Positions 10,362-18,932 of a stretch of 64,000 nt of DNA are shown in pieces. Numbering within the stretch: the stretch's first letter is position 1; each line of letters opens with the position of its first letter. Origin of the DNA: Bernardetia sp. ABR2-2B. GTDB lineage: Bacteria > Bacteroidota > Bacteroidia > Cytophagales > Bernardetiaceae. The DNA lies in the NCBI RefSeq assembly GCF_037126435.1, contig NZ_CP147020.1, forward strand, positions 3,514,001 to 3,578,000, read 5' to 3'. Below the pieces are notes generated by a model, which ran no database searches, was not told the DNA's origin, and saw only the letters and a list, made by a program, of their open reading frames with translations. Both the position numbers and the translations under genes were made by a program.

Positions 10362-11939
10362 TTAAACTCCCAAAAGTAATCTTGAAGGGTCTTCAATCAA
10401 TTCTTTAATTCTGTATAAGAATGTTACAGATTCTTTTCCATCTACAATTCTGTGGTCATAAGAAAGAGCAACATACATAATCGGACGAATCTCTACTTTT
10501 CCATCAATCGCTACTGGGCGTTGAACAATATTATGAAGTCCTAAGATAGCAGATTGAGGAGCATTAATGATTGGAGTAGAAAGCATAGAACCAAAAATAC
10601 CACCATTGGTAATCGTAAACGTTCCACCTGTCATTTCATCAATGGTCAGTTTTCCATCTCTAGCTTTTACAGCCAAACGGACAACTTCTTTTTCTACACC
10701 TGCAAAAGAAAGCTGCTCTGCATTTCTGATAACAGGCACAACCAAACCACGAGGAGAAGAGACTGCAATTGAAACATCAGCATAATTGTGATACAAAATT
10801 TCATCTTCTTTTTCGCCTGTAATTTGAGCATTTATCCCTGGGTTTTCCATAAGTGCCATCGTTACAGCCTTTGTAAAGAAAGACATAAAGCCTAGACCAA
10901 CTTCATTTTTCTCTTTAAATTGGTCTTTATATTTCTTACGCATTTCCATCACAGCCGACATATCTACTTCATTAAAAGTAGTAAGCATTGCTGTCTGATT
11001 TTTGGCAGCTACTAAACGTTTTGCAATCGTCTTACGAAGCGAAGACATACGCTCTGTATTTGTACTACGGCTTCCTTGCTGTGTGTTTTCAGCACTTGCT
11101 GGTGCTTTACCGTCTTTTTTAGATGAAGAAGCAGGAGCTTTTGGTTGAGAAGGTGCAGATTTTTTAGCATTCTGAGCATCTTCCTTTGTTATTCTTCCAT
11201 CTCTTCCTGTTCCTTTTACTTCTTCTGGGCTAATTCCTTTTTCAGATAGTATTTTGGCTGCTGCTGGAGAAGCATGTCCTGTTGCATAGGTAGAATCTTT
11301 ACTAGAATACATATCGCTATTTGGAGCGTTTTCTGCGCCTGAAGAATCAGAGCTAGACGAGCTACTAGAACCATTTCCTCCCATTTCAATTTTAGCAAAA
11401 TCATCTCCGATAGCAAGTGTAGCACCTGCTTCTGCTATATGAAATACTTTACCTGCTTTTTCGGCAGGAACTTCAAAGTTAGCCTTATCAGACTCTAATT
11501 CACAAATTGGGTCATCTAATTCTACTTCTTCTCCATCTTCTACAAGCCAGTTTGCCAATACTACTTCCGAAATAGATTCTCCTACTGTTGGAATTTTCAT
11601 GATGAAAGTTTCCGTTTTTTGAGAAGATTCTTCTTTTTTCTCTGATTTTGCTTCTGCTTTAGTTTCAGTGTTAGTTTTTTCTTCTTTATCTGTGCTTCCA
11701 CCTTCTCCTTCTTCGATTACACAAAGAAGCGCACCTATTTCTAACGTATCGCCAGCTTCTGCTTTAAGTCTGATGACACCATCAGCTTCGGCAGGAACTT
11801 CAAAAGTTGCTTTATCAGATTCTAATTCACAGATAAGGTCGTCCATTTCTACGTGGTCGCCATCTTCTACAAGCCAGTTTGCGATTACTACTTCGGTAAT
11901 AGATTCGCCGACTGTAGGTATTTTCATTTCTTTTGCCAT
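10362..11939 (-). CDS. odhB: 2-oxoglutarate dehydrogenase E2 (dihydrolipoyllysine succinyltransferase)
   Basis: E2 of a 2-oxo-acid dehydrogenase complex, probably the succinyltransferase of the TCA cycle (also called SucB); it moves the succinyl group from lipoamide to CoA. Two N-terminal lipoyl domains (about 3-80 and 112-190) each contain the lipoylated lysine in ESDKA. An Ala/Ser/Lys-rich linker, a peripheral-subunit-binding domain (about 222-258, [13 protein letters not shown]) and the acyltransferase domain (about 295-525) follow, with active-site SYDHRIVDG and the family ending SRLLLGV. At 525 residues it exceeds the usual single-lipoyl form of about 400 because of the extra lipoyl domain. 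No E1 or E3 gene lies nearby. Succinyl rather than acetyl specificity is inferred from the overall SucB-like sequence. Confidence 0.92.
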   Translation of the reverse strand: MAKEMKIPTVGESITEVVIANWLVEDGDHVEMDDLICELESDKATFEVPAEADGVIRLKAEAGDTLEIGALLCVIEEGEGGSTDKEEKTNTETKAEAKSEKKEESSQKTETFIMKIPTVGESISEVVLANWLVEDGEEVELDDPICELESDKANFEVPAEKAGKVFHIAEAGATLAIGDDFAKIEMGGNGSSSSSSSDSSGAENAPNSDMYSSKDSTYATGHASPAAAKILSEKGISPEEVKGTGRDGRITKEDAQNAKKSAPSQPKAPASSSKKDGKAPASAENTQQGSRSTNTERMSSLRKTIAKRLVAAKNQTAMLTTFNEVDMSAVMEMRKKYKDQFKEKNEVGLGFMSFFTKAVTMALMENPGINAQITGEKEDEILYHNYADVSIAVSSPRGLVVPVIRNAEQLSFAGVEKEVVRLAVKARDGKLTIDEMTGGTFTITNGGIFGSMLSTPIINAPQSAILGLHNIVQRPVAIDGKVEIRPIMYVALSYDHRIVDGKESVTFLYRIKELIEDPSRLLLGV

Positions 11940-12109
11940 ATCGTATTTCGGAGTTTGTGGTCGTTACAAGTTTTGATTGCTTTCTAATTAATTATTACTA
12001 GGTAAAATTAGAATGCACTACAATAGTTTAAATATACTTCAAAAATACTAAAAAATTGTGATAAATGATAAGTGTTGTATTTTGCATTTATTTTTAGAAA
12101 AATTCGAGG

Positions 12110-12148
12110 TACAAAAAAAAATCAGACAACCGTAAAGATTATCTGATT
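12110..12148 (-). terminator. terminator downstream of the SulP gene
   Basis: AATCAGA (12120-12126) pairs with TCTGATT (12142-12148). On the minus strand the hairpin is followed by a run of about ten T (A-run 12110-12120 on the plus strand), directly after the SulP stop codon. Confidence 0.7.
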
Positions 12149-12167
12149 CATTTTTTTAAATTATTTC

Positions 12168-13838
12168 TTACTTAGAAATAACTTCATCCATCACATCACT
12201 TACTACATAATAACGAGGGTCATCGATAGAGCGTTCAATTACTTCTTCGAATTTTGGATTTGCTTTCAATAACAGTGTAATACATTCTTCACTCAAATGT
12301 GTTAGTTTGACTTCTTTTCCTAAATCTAAATAACGATTTGCTACTCCTCTAAGTGCTTCAATGCCTGAATGGTCACTTACCTTTGATTCTATAAAATCAA
12401 TTTCTACTTTTTCTGGGTCAGTCTTTGGGTCAAATTTAGCACTAAATGCTTGTGTAGAACCGAAAAATAAAGGTCCCCAAATTTCATAAACCTTCGTTCC
12501 ATTTTCTTTGATATGCTTTCTAGCACGAATACGAGTAGCATTTTCCCAAGCAAAAACAAGAGCTGACATAATCACACCTACAAAAACAGCAATTGCCAAA
12601 TCTTGCCACACCGTAACAGCCGAAACAGTAATCAAAACAATAGCATCAGAAATAGGAATTTTGTGTAAAATACGGAAACTACTCCAAGCAAATGTTCCAA
12701 TCACAACCATAAACATAACTCCAACTAAGGCAGCAATCGGAATTTGCTCAATAAGTGGCGCACCAAAAAGAACAAAACAAAGAAGTGCAATCGCAGCAAT
12801 AACACCTGATAAACGCCCACGACCACCAGATTCTACATTAATGATGGATTGTCCAATCATAGCACAACCACCCATTCCACCAAAAAGACCATTCAAAATA
12901 TTTGCAGCTCCTTGAGCGACACATTCACGGTTTCCACTTCCTCTAGTTTCGGTCATTTCATCTAATAAATTTAAGGTCATTAAAGATTCTATCAAACCAA
13001 CGGCAGCCAAAAGAAAAGCAGTTGATAAAATGAGTGTCCAATGTTCTTTCATTGTATAGAAAAGTGTAAAAATTTGGTTTTGGAAAGTAGGCAAAGAACC
13101 TTCAATTCCTGTTGATTTTCCATTACTTCCTTCAATTACAAATGATTTTACGGTACTTACTTCTATTCCTCCAAAAATTGTAATAGCAGCTACAACTACA
13201 ATGGCAACTAAAGCAGACGGAACTTTCTTCGTCAGTTTTGGCAGACCAAACATAATTCCCATCGTAAGAGCAACCAAACCAATCATTATATACATATCAT
13301 TTCCTTGTAACCAAACTTTTGTCGCTGTATCTCCTACCATTACTTTTTCTTTAAAAAAGTCTATCTGAGCCATAAAAATCACGATAGCAAGTCCGTTTAC
13401 AAAACCCATCATTACAGGGTGTGGAATAAGACGAACAAATTTTCCCAAACGAAAAACACCAGCCAAAACTTGAAAAATACCTACCAAAAGAAGCGTAATA
13501 AATAGCCATTGCAAACCTAAATAGTCATCTGCCATACCTAAGGCTTTTCCAACTTCATTTCCTTTGATAATCAAATGTGTACTTACCACAACAGCAGCCA
13601 TTGCACCTGTCGCACCTGAAATCATCCCCGGTCGCCCTCCAAAAATTGCTGTAACAATTCCCATCATAAAAGCACCGTATAGACCAACTATTGGGTCAAT
13701 TCCTGCCACAAAAGCAAAGGCAATCGCTTCTGGAACGAGTGCCAAAGCTACTGTAAGTCCAGAAAGAACATCATCCTTTGGATTTTGGGTAAAGGTTTGA
13801 GAGAAGTTTTGAGTAAAGTTTTTGAATATTGAAGTCAT
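12168..13838 (-). CDS. SulP family anion transporter with STAS domain
   Basis: A 556-residue inner-membrane protein of the SulP/SLC26 family, which moves sulfate, bicarbonate or other anions with proton or sodium coupling. The N-terminus shows the family pattern DVLSGLTVALALVPEAIAFA and a long multi-helix region (about 25-430) containing GATGAMAAVVV and GGMGGCAMIGQS. A cytosolic STAS domain ends the protein (about 445-550); it has DHSGIEAL where many STAS domains have DSSGI. The gene stands alone with a terminator after it. No carbonic anhydrase or sulfate-assimilation gene is adjacent to reveal the substrate. The loop GGRPGMISGATGA resembles bicarbonate- and sulfate-type members alike. Confidence 0.9.
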   Translation of the reverse strand: MTSIFKNFTQNFSQTFTQNPKDDVLSGLTVALALVPEAIAFAFVAGIDPIVGLYGAFMMGIVTAIFGGRPGMISGATGAMAAVVVSTHLIIKGNEVGKALGMADDYLGLQWLFITLLLVGIFQVLAGVFRLGKFVRLIPHPVMMGFVNGLAIVIFMAQIDFFKEKVMVGDTATKVWLQGNDMYIMIGLVALTMGIMFGLPKLTKKVPSALVAIVVVAAITIFGGIEVSTVKSFVIEGSNGKSTGIEGSLPTFQNQIFTLFYTMKEHWTLILSTAFLLAAVGLIESLMTLNLLDEMTETRGSGNRECVAQGAANILNGLFGGMGGCAMIGQSIINVESGGRGRLSGVIAAIALLCFVLFGAPLIEQIPIAALVGVMFMVVIGTFAWSSFRILHKIPISDAIVLITVSAVTVWQDLAIAVFVGVIMSALVFAWENATRIRARKHIKENGTKVYEIWGPLFFGSTQAFSAKFDPKTDPEKVEIDFIESKVSDHSGIEALRGVANRYLDLGKEVKLTHLSEECITLLLKANPKFEEVIERSIDDPRYYVVSDVMDEVISK

Positions 13839-14004
13839 TTTTTTGATATTTTAGAGTTACACAACGGTGTAACTGTACGATTATATTTTTTGCAGAAATG
13901 TATCTAGTTATGTATCTGTGTGATGAGGCTTTTTTTTGAAGGTGCAAAGGTACGATTTTTAAATTTGATGTGGGTAATGCGATATAAAAGAAAACAAAAA
14001 ATCC

Positions 14005-14039
14005 ATTATCTATTGAGAAAATAAATAATGGATTTTAAA
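14005..14039. terminator. hairpin, likely terminator after the DUF6314-like gene
   Basis: A long inverted repeat with arms AAAATCCATTAT and ATAATGGATTTT sits in the gap after the minus-strand gene at 14140. A and T runs border both arms, so it could stop transcription in either direction. Confidence 0.5.
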
Positions 14040-14052
14040 ACGATTTAAAACT

Positions 14053-14141
14053 TTGACAGTCCTTTCAGAAGGCTGTCAATAGTTGAAATATCAAACTATT
14101 GTCAGAGTTATTTTGGATTACCAAAAACTACTGACAAAGTT
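14053..14141. repeat. cluster of TGTCAG-type inverted repeats
   Basis: Three nested hairpins occur in 90 bp: TTGACAG/CTGTCAA (14053-14079), CTGTCAATAGTT/AACTATTGTCAG (14073-14105, one mismatch) and TTGTCAG/CTGACAA further out. The shared TGWCAG motif in both orientations suggests a small palindromic repeat element rather than a simple terminator. Confidence 0.5.
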
Positions 14142-14613
14142 AATTTTCTATTTTAGTATAAACAGATTTTATTTCTAGATTTGAATTTGAACCTTTTACA
14201 GTATATTCAGTATCAAACGAGAGTTCATTTTTGAAAAAATATTTCCCATTGTGTAAATCTAATCTACAAACATGTTCAGTTCCTACAAAGCTACTTCCAT
14301 CATCTAACGGAATAAGACTTTGAAATAATTCTCCTTTAGTTATACCATCATTTAGTATGATATGAATAGTATCATCTTTAAGTTGATAAATATATTTTCT
14401 TGTAAAATTTATCTTTTTAGAGCTATTGGATAAAGAAAGAACTCCTGTTTCTTCATAATACAAAGAATTATAATCAGTTTTATCTAAAAAAGTAAATGAT
14501 GCTTTTCCATTAGCAAAATCTAAAACATCAGTTGTAAGATTTTTTATTTCTCTATCAAACAACCAACTCCCTTCTAAACTATTGAAAATTTCTTTTATAG
14601 ATTTAATTGACAT
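14140..14613 (-). CDS. DUF6314-like beta-barrel protein
   Basis: A 157-residue soluble protein without signal peptide. The opening FNSLEGSWLFDREIKN, central FTRKYIYQL and later HVCRLDLHNGKYFF fit my recollection of the DUF6314 family, a lipocalin-like barrel of unknown function. The start codon lies 4 bp after the stop of bioB on the same strand, so the two genes are almost certainly co-transcribed and perhaps translationally coupled. The link to biotin synthesis is positional only; I know of no established biotin role for this family. A family search is the deciding test, and it may prove to be an unrelated small beta protein. Confidence 0.7.
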   Translation of the reverse strand: MSIKSIKEIFNSLEGSWLFDREIKNLTTDVLDFANGKASFTFLDKTDYNSLYYEETGVLSLSNSSKKINFTRKYIYQLKDDTIHIILNDGITKGELFQSLIPLDDGSSFVGTEHVCRLDLHNGKYFFKNELSFDTEYTVKGSNSNLEIKSVYTKIEN

Positions 14614-14617
14614 TTGA

Positions 14618-15619
14618 CTATGCTTTTACTGTATTCTCCTCATTCTTAAAAGCCTCACGAGGTTTGATTTGCAAGATTTGGAATAATTCTTTGTCCGTTT
14701 TTGTATCTGGGTTTGGTGTCGTGAGAAGTTTATCTCCTGCAAAAATAGAATTTGCACCAGCCAAAAAGCAAAGAGCTTGTTCTTCTACACTCATTCTGAC
14801 ACGTCCAGCAGACAAACGAACCATTGCTTTAGGCATAATAATTCGTGCCGTTGCTATCATTCTGACCATTTCCCAAACTGAAACCTTTTCTTGTTCCTCT
14901 AATGGCGTTCCCTCCACAGGCACAAGCGCATTTACAGGAACAGATTCTGGATGTTCTGGAAGGGTTGCAAGGGTGTGAAGCATTCCGATACGGTCTTCTT
15001 CTGCTTCTCCCATTCCTATTATTCCACCTGAACAAACTGAAATACCCGACTTACGAACATTCTCTAATGTATCCAAACGATTCGAATAATCTCTAGTGCT
15101 GATAATTTTGTCGTAATATTCTTCGCTTGTATCTAAGTTATGATTGTAAGCGTAAAGTCCTGCTGCTTTTAGTTTGTTAGCTTGTTCTTCTGTGAGCATT
15201 CCCAATGTACAACAAACTTCTAAGCCCATTCCATTGATTTCTTTTACAGCATCAACTACTCTATCAAATTCTCTTCCGTTGCGTACCTCTCTCCAAGCTG
15301 CCCCCATACAAAAACGTGTACTACCAGATTCTTTAGCTTCTTTAGCTTTAGATATAATTTCTTGATTTTTGAGCATTCTACTTGCTTCTACGTCGGTGTG
15401 ATAACGTGCAGCCTGTGGACAATACGAACAATCTTCTGGACAACCTCCAGTTTTGACAGACAAAAGTGTGCAAACTTGTACCTCTGATGTTTCGTGGAAT
15501 TTTCTGTGAACACTTGCGCCCTTATAGATGAGTTCTAAAACAGGTGTATTATAAATTTCGGCTATTTCGGCACGAGTCCAATTTGTTTTTATTAAGTGGT
15601 CTAATGGTGTTTCTGACAT
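14618..15619 (-). CDS. bioB: biotin synthase
   Basis: A radical-SAM enzyme that inserts sulfur into dethiobiotin in the last step of biotin synthesis. The signature [12 protein letters not shown] holds the three cysteines of the SAM-binding 4Fe-4S cluster. [19 protein letters not shown] and [11 protein letters not shown] are further BioB blocks, including the cysteines and arginines that bind the second cluster. The length of 333 residues is usual. It is first in a two-gene unit with the DUF6314-like gene. No other bio gene is in the window and I could not recognise a BirA-type operator in the AT-rich upstream region. Confidence 0.97.
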   Translation of the reverse strand: MSETPLDHLIKTNWTRAEIAEIYNTPVLELIYKGASVHRKFHETSEVQVCTLLSVKTGGCPEDCSYCPQAARYHTDVEASRMLKNQEIISKAKEAKESGSTRFCMGAAWREVRNGREFDRVVDAVKEINGMGLEVCCTLGMLTEEQANKLKAAGLYAYNHNLDTSEEYYDKIISTRDYSNRLDTLENVRKSGISVCSGGIIGMGEAEEDRIGMLHTLATLPEHPESVPVNALVPVEGTPLEEQEKVSVWEMVRMIATARIIMPKAMVRLSAGRVRMSVEEQALCFLAGANSIFAGDKLLTTPNPDTKTDKELFQILQIKPREAFKNEENTVKA

Positions 15620-15902
15620 TTGCGTGTATTTTTATATGAATGAGTATTCTGTTTTTAGAAAGTAGAAAGAACTACAATTTACACAAAAATAGAAAAAACA
15701 AAATTCTAATCTTTCCTTACTATTCTAAAATGATAAAAAAGCCTTCAAAAACCCACAAAATCAAGGTTAGAAAATAGCTTTTTAGGATTCATTAAAAAAA
15801 TGACAAAAAAAGAGTAAAATCTATAAGTCAAATTATGAAATCTCTAAAGATTGAGATAAATTATTACGAAATATGCAAAATTTAATTAATTTAATTAGAA
15901 AA
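15620..15902. other. AT-rich intergenic region upstream of bioB
   Basis: No open frame, RNA gene or clear repeat is visible. It lies between the divergent bioB promoter region and the tRNA-like array. Confidence 0.5.
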
Positions 15903-15934
15903 TTTGCAACAAAAGAATCTTTTCCTTTACTTTG
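15903..15934 (+). promoter_or_regulatory. candidate promoter of the tRNA-like array
   Basis: TTTG at 15903-15906 and TTACTTTG at 15927-15934 are 20 bp apart, close to the Bacteroidetes consensus TTTG-N19-TAnnTTTG. Transcription would start near 15941, about 85 bp before the first tRNA-like unit. One position of the downstream element deviates from consensus. Confidence 0.4.
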
Positions 15935-16025
15935 TATCATCAGAAAGGGAAAAACGTTACAAATTTCATAAACGCTAAAAGAGCATTTGAAATTTAACTA
16001 ATAACGACTTACTGATAACTGAAAA

Positions 16026-16154
16026 TGTAGGATGGTGAAATTTTGGCAGCCACGCCCTTCGGTCTCAGGGGTGAAGGTTTGGGATAAATCAAATGACTAT
16101 TTCTAATATTCATCTGACTAACTACTTCGTGAAGGTTCGAGTCCTTCTCCTACA
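16026..16154 (+). ncRNA. tRNA-like RNA, copy 1
   Basis: A 129-nt unit that folds like a class II (leucine-type) tRNA. Within the unit: acceptor 1-7 TGTAGGA with 123-129 TCCTACA; D stem GTG 10-12 with CAC 26-28 and a GG in the D loop; anticodon-type stem CCCTT 30-34 with AGGGG 42-46; variable-arm stem TGAAG 47-51 with CTTCG 100-104; T stem GAAGG with CCTTC around loop TTCGAGT. The seven-base loop CGGTCTC lacks T33 and purine 37, so it is unlikely to decode. The variable arm has a loop of 48 nt instead of a few. No CCA is encoded; a conserved GC follows. A candidate promoter lies 92-123 bp upstream. Confidence 0.7.
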
Positions 16155-16160
16155 GCAACT

Positions 16161-16183
16161 AAAAGTAAAAAACGTTTGCTTTT
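16161..16183 (+). other. hairpin after tRNA-like copy 1
   Basis: AAAAGTAAA (16161-16169) can pair with TTTGCTTTT (16175-16183) with one G-T wobble. An analogous hairpin with different bases follows copy 2, and a full terminator follows copy 3. It could be a weak terminator or processing signal. Confidence 0.45.
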
Positions 16184-16245
16184 AAGTATTTGAATTTTGT
16201 ATTTAACTGGTAACTGTAAAACTGATTACTGGTAACTGATTAAAT

Positions 16246-16374
16246 TGTAGGATGGTGAAATTTTGGCAGCCACGCCCCTCGGTCTCAGGGGTGAAGGTTT
16301 GGGATAAATCAAATGACTATTTCTGATATTCATCTGACTAACTACTTCGTGAAGGTTCGAGTCCTTCTCCTACA
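16246..16374 (+). ncRNA. tRNA-like RNA, copy 2
   Basis: Second 129-nt unit, 220 bp after copy 1 and nearly identical to it. In the anticodon-type stem the fourth pair is C-G here (CCCCT/AGGGG), T-G in copy 1 and T-A in copy 3, so pairing is kept while bases change. The expanded variable loop differs from copy 1 by one A to G change. A leader of about 45 bp with two GGTAACT motifs precedes it at 16199-16245 and is shared with copy 3. Confidence 0.7.
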
Positions 16375-16397
16375 GCAAAACGTATTTGACAAAAAAA

Positions 16398-16419
16398 GAA
16401 AGTAAAAAAGGTTACTTTC
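16398..16419 (+). other. hairpin after tRNA-like copy 2
   Basis: GAAAGTAA (16398-16405) pairs with TTACTTTC (16412-16419), at the same relative place as the hairpin after copy 1 but with different bases. Confidence 0.45.
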
Positions 16420-16468
16420 ACGTATTTAACTGGTAACTATCTAACTGCTTACTGGTAACTGATTAAAT

Positions 16469-16597
16469 TGTAGGATGGTGAAATTTTGGCAGCCACGCCC
16501 TTCGGTCTCAAGGGTGAAGGTTTGGGATAAATCAAATGACTATTTCTAATATTCATCTGACTAACTACTTCGTGAAGGTTCGAGTCCTTCTCCTACA
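16469..16597 (+). ncRNA. tRNA-like RNA, copy 3
   Basis: Third 129-nt unit, 223 bp after copy 2. The anticodon-type stem is CCCTT/AAGGG, a compensatory change relative to the other two copies. Acceptor, D-loop GG, T loop and loop CGGTCTC are unchanged. A strong terminator begins 14 bp after the acceptor stem, which indicates that the array is transcribed on the plus strand. Confidence 0.7.
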
Positions 16598-16610
16598 GCT
16601 ATCAACTATA

Positions 16611-16650
16611 AAAACTGTTATTTTCTATTTTGAGAATAACAGTTTTTTTT
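16611..16650 (+). terminator. strong terminator of the tRNA-like array
   Basis: AAAACTGTTATT (16611-16622) pairs with AATAACAGTTTT (16635-16646), continuing into a run of eight T. A classic Rho-independent terminator in plus orientation, directly after the third tRNA-like unit and 63 bp before the next open frame. Confidence 0.85.
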
Positions 16651-16712
16651 AAACAAACTGGTCTTTCATTTGCTTCATAAATAGAAAACTATCTACTCAA
16701 AATAAGATAAAA

Positions 16713-18239
16713 ATGCCAGTTATTAAAAAACAGCCAAATTTTTCTATTGCCATTTTGAATAAAGACTTTAGTATAAAGTCTGTTTCCAATTCTTTTTTGA
16801 ATTTACTTCGTCTTGAAGAAGTAAAACCTTACTTCCAAAATATTCTTGAAACTTCATTAGAAAATATAGATATTCAAAATATAAGTCATTCTGATATTGT
16901 AAGACGTAGTAATGCACCACACCCCGACAACTTACAAAATACACTTTCAAGACATATTTCCTTTTTCGATATACTTCCGAAATACAATGATACTTTGCTT
17001 AGTCAAGCTATAAAATTGGCTTTAAAAGGAAAAATCAATCACTAGGAAGAAAATATAGAACACGATGAAGAGATAAAAAATATAAAATGGAATATTTATC
17101 CAAAACTAAATCAAGATAAGGAAGTAGAAGAAATTGTTTTGATTGGAGAAGATATGACAGATTACAAATCTAGTCTTACGACGGCTTTACAGGCTAAACA
17201 CCTTTCAAGAACAGGACATTGGCAAGTGGACTTAGCTAACAATATAGTGATTTGGAGTGATGTAACACGCATAATACATGAAGTAGATGAAGATTATATA
17301 CCTACTTTGGAAGATGGAATTTACTTTTATGAAAAAGGAGATAGTAGAGATTTAATTATGAGATGCGTACAAGAGGCGATAAGTAATGGCACTCCATGGG
17401 ATATAGAAGTTACATTGATTACAGCAAAAAATAATAAGATTTGGGTACGAGCAAAAGGAGAAGCAGAATATGAAAATGGAACATGTACTCGTTTGGTAGG
17501 AATTTTTCAAGACATCACACCACAAATCAAAAAAAGACATAAGTTAGAAGAACTTTTACAAATAACAGGTAATCAAAATGCTAGACTGACCAACTTTGCT
17601 CATATTGTTTCTCATAATTTACGTTCTCATACCAGTAATATGGAAGCTCTAATTTATCTAACAGAGCAAGAAACAAATGAAGAAAACAAAAAAGAACTTT
17701 TTGAGCATATTTCGTCCTCTGTATTTAAGCTGAAAGATACCATAGTAAACTTGACAAAAGTAGTAGATATTCAAAACAATGATTTGCCTTTAGAGAAAAT
17801 CAATATATACAATGCTACTTTGAATATTATAGAAAGTATAAGAACTCTTTTCAAACAAGAAAGTGTTGAGGTAATAAATGAGATAGAACCTACATTGGAA
17901 GTAAAGGCTCTTCCTGCTTACTTTCAAAGTGTAGTGCTGAACTTCTTGACCAATGCCATAAAATATAAATCGTCTAAAAAAAATGCTTTTGTCAGACTTT
18001 CTACCTCTAAGAAACAGAAAAGTGTTATTCTTTCCATTGAAGATAATGGTCTAGGAATTGATTTAGAACAACATGGAAAAAAACTATTTGGTATGTACAA
18101 AACATTTCATGAACACCAAGATGCTAAAGGAATAGGTCTTTTTATTTCAAAAAACCAAATGGAAGCCATGGGAGGAATAATTGATGTACAAAGTGAAGTA
18201 GGAAAAGGAACAACTTTTTACCTAGAGTTTCTGATTTGA
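16713..18239 (+). pseudogene. PAS sensor histidine kinase interrupted by an in-frame TAG
   Basis: Two open frames in the same phase, 16713-17045 (110 residues) and from about 17046 to 18239, are separated by one amber codon at 17043-17045. The second piece has no ATG near the break (first ATG at 17154). Read through, the product would be about 508 residues: an N-terminal PAS-like region, a second PAS (GHWQVDL...IHEVDEDY...ITAKNNKIWVR) of the same family as PAS 3-7 of the 1922-residue kinase, a HisKA helix with SHNLRSH, and a HATPase_c domain with NFLTNAIKY, DNGLGID and GIGLFI. Many Cytophagales kinases have this HNLRSH layout. It may be a pseudogene, or the C-terminal part may still be made from TTG 17139 or ATG 17154. 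No other lesion is visible, so the mutation would be recent, or it may be a sequencing error. Confidence 0.75.
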
Positions 18240-18300
18240 TTGTTAGTAAATAATTTTACTGGCAAGTCTTTTTTGGTTTTTAGGAAGATATAATCTTTGT

Positions 18301-18762
18301 CTATTGGTTCATTGTTGTTTCAACAAATTTTACTGCCTCTGCAATACTTATAGTAAATACTCCTGCCTTTTTAGCTTCAAATGCTTCTTTCCAATTTTGA
18401 TACCCTGCTTCAAAATCAGAGAGTTCTTCTTTTGAACTCTTTAATGTTGTTACACTTTCAACGATGGATTTTCTAGAAAAAGGCAAGTGTCCAATCGTTT
18501 CTGATAGTTTACTTTCTGTTGAAGAATTTTTCATTCTCAGTCCATTAACTGAAATATGAATAAATACTTCCTCATTTTCTAATTTATCAATCTTGACAAT
18601 TTGAATTGTAGAATTTTCCTCCCCTTTTCTAGTTTCGTAATTCCATACTTGTCCAACTTCAAATTTTTCGTCTGTGTAATTCATTTCTTTTGTTGATTTA
18701 GTTTGACTTGAGCAACCTATAATTGTAAAAAATACTAATCCAATGAAAAGTAAATTATTCAT
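18301..18762 (-). CDS. small lipoprotein, unknown function
   Basis: A 153-residue protein with a lipoprotein signal peptide: hydrophobic stretch 4-15 followed by TIIGCSS, with lipidated Cys about 17. The mature part is hydrophilic and contains VGQVWNYETRKGEE, then a C-terminal helical region. I recognise no family. Convergent with the broken kinase and upstream of another envelope gene on the same strand, 170 bp apart. Anchoring in the periplasm or outer membrane is inferred from the lipobox only. Confidence 0.75.
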   Translation of the reverse strand: MNNLLFIGLVFFTIIGCSSQTKSTKEMNYTDEKFEVGQVWNYETRKGEENSTIQIVKIDKLENEEVFIHISVNGLRMKNSSTESKLSETIGHLPFSRKSIVESVTTLKSSKEELSDFEAGYQNWKEAFEAKKAGVFTISIAEAVKFVETTMNQ

Positions 18763-18932
18763 TTTTTCTTTTTTATAAATATTTCTAAATTAATTTAATT
18801 CGCTTTCTTTTTAAAAGCCATACTATCTTTAAATGCAGTATTGCTTAGTAAGTAGGTGATGACAAGTTTTAGAAGCTATTTTTAAAAGTAAAAGTTCCTC
18901 TAAAATTAAAATAATTTCAAAATTTATTTCCT

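Larger units (their letters stand above)
15989..16597 (+). repeat. three-unit tandem array: leader plus tRNA-like RNA plus hairpin
   Basis: Each unit of about 220 bp has a leader with TTTAACT and paired TAACT motifs (15989-16025, 16199-16245, 16422-16468), the 129-nt RNA and a 3' hairpin. RNA parts are nearly identical, while leaders and hairpins have drifted more. Confidence 0.8.

Noticed and set aside
12508-12915. Plus-strand open frame of 135 codons inside the SulP gene
   Set aside because: Composition is that of a reverse-strand shadow of a membrane protein; the minus-strand gene is clearly real.
13564-13800. Plus-strand open frame near the start of the SulP gene
   Set aside because: It is an antisense shadow of the SulP N-terminal helices.
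16026-16154. Group I intron in a tRNA-Leu gene
   Set aside because: The unit is only about 45 nt longer than a normal tRNA-Leu. The extra bases lie in the variable arm, not the anticodon loop, which is far too small and misplaced for a group I intron.
15989-16597. CRISPR array
   Set aside because: Only three long repeats of 129 nt with tRNA-like folding and related leaders; no short repeats with unique spacers and no cas genes.
16026-17045. Idea that the tRNA-like RNAs are amber suppressors reading the TAG in the kinase downstream
   Set aside because: The loop CGGTCTC contains no CTA, and several intact genes in the window end in TAG (for example at 20118, 27756 and 28702), so general amber suppression is implausible.
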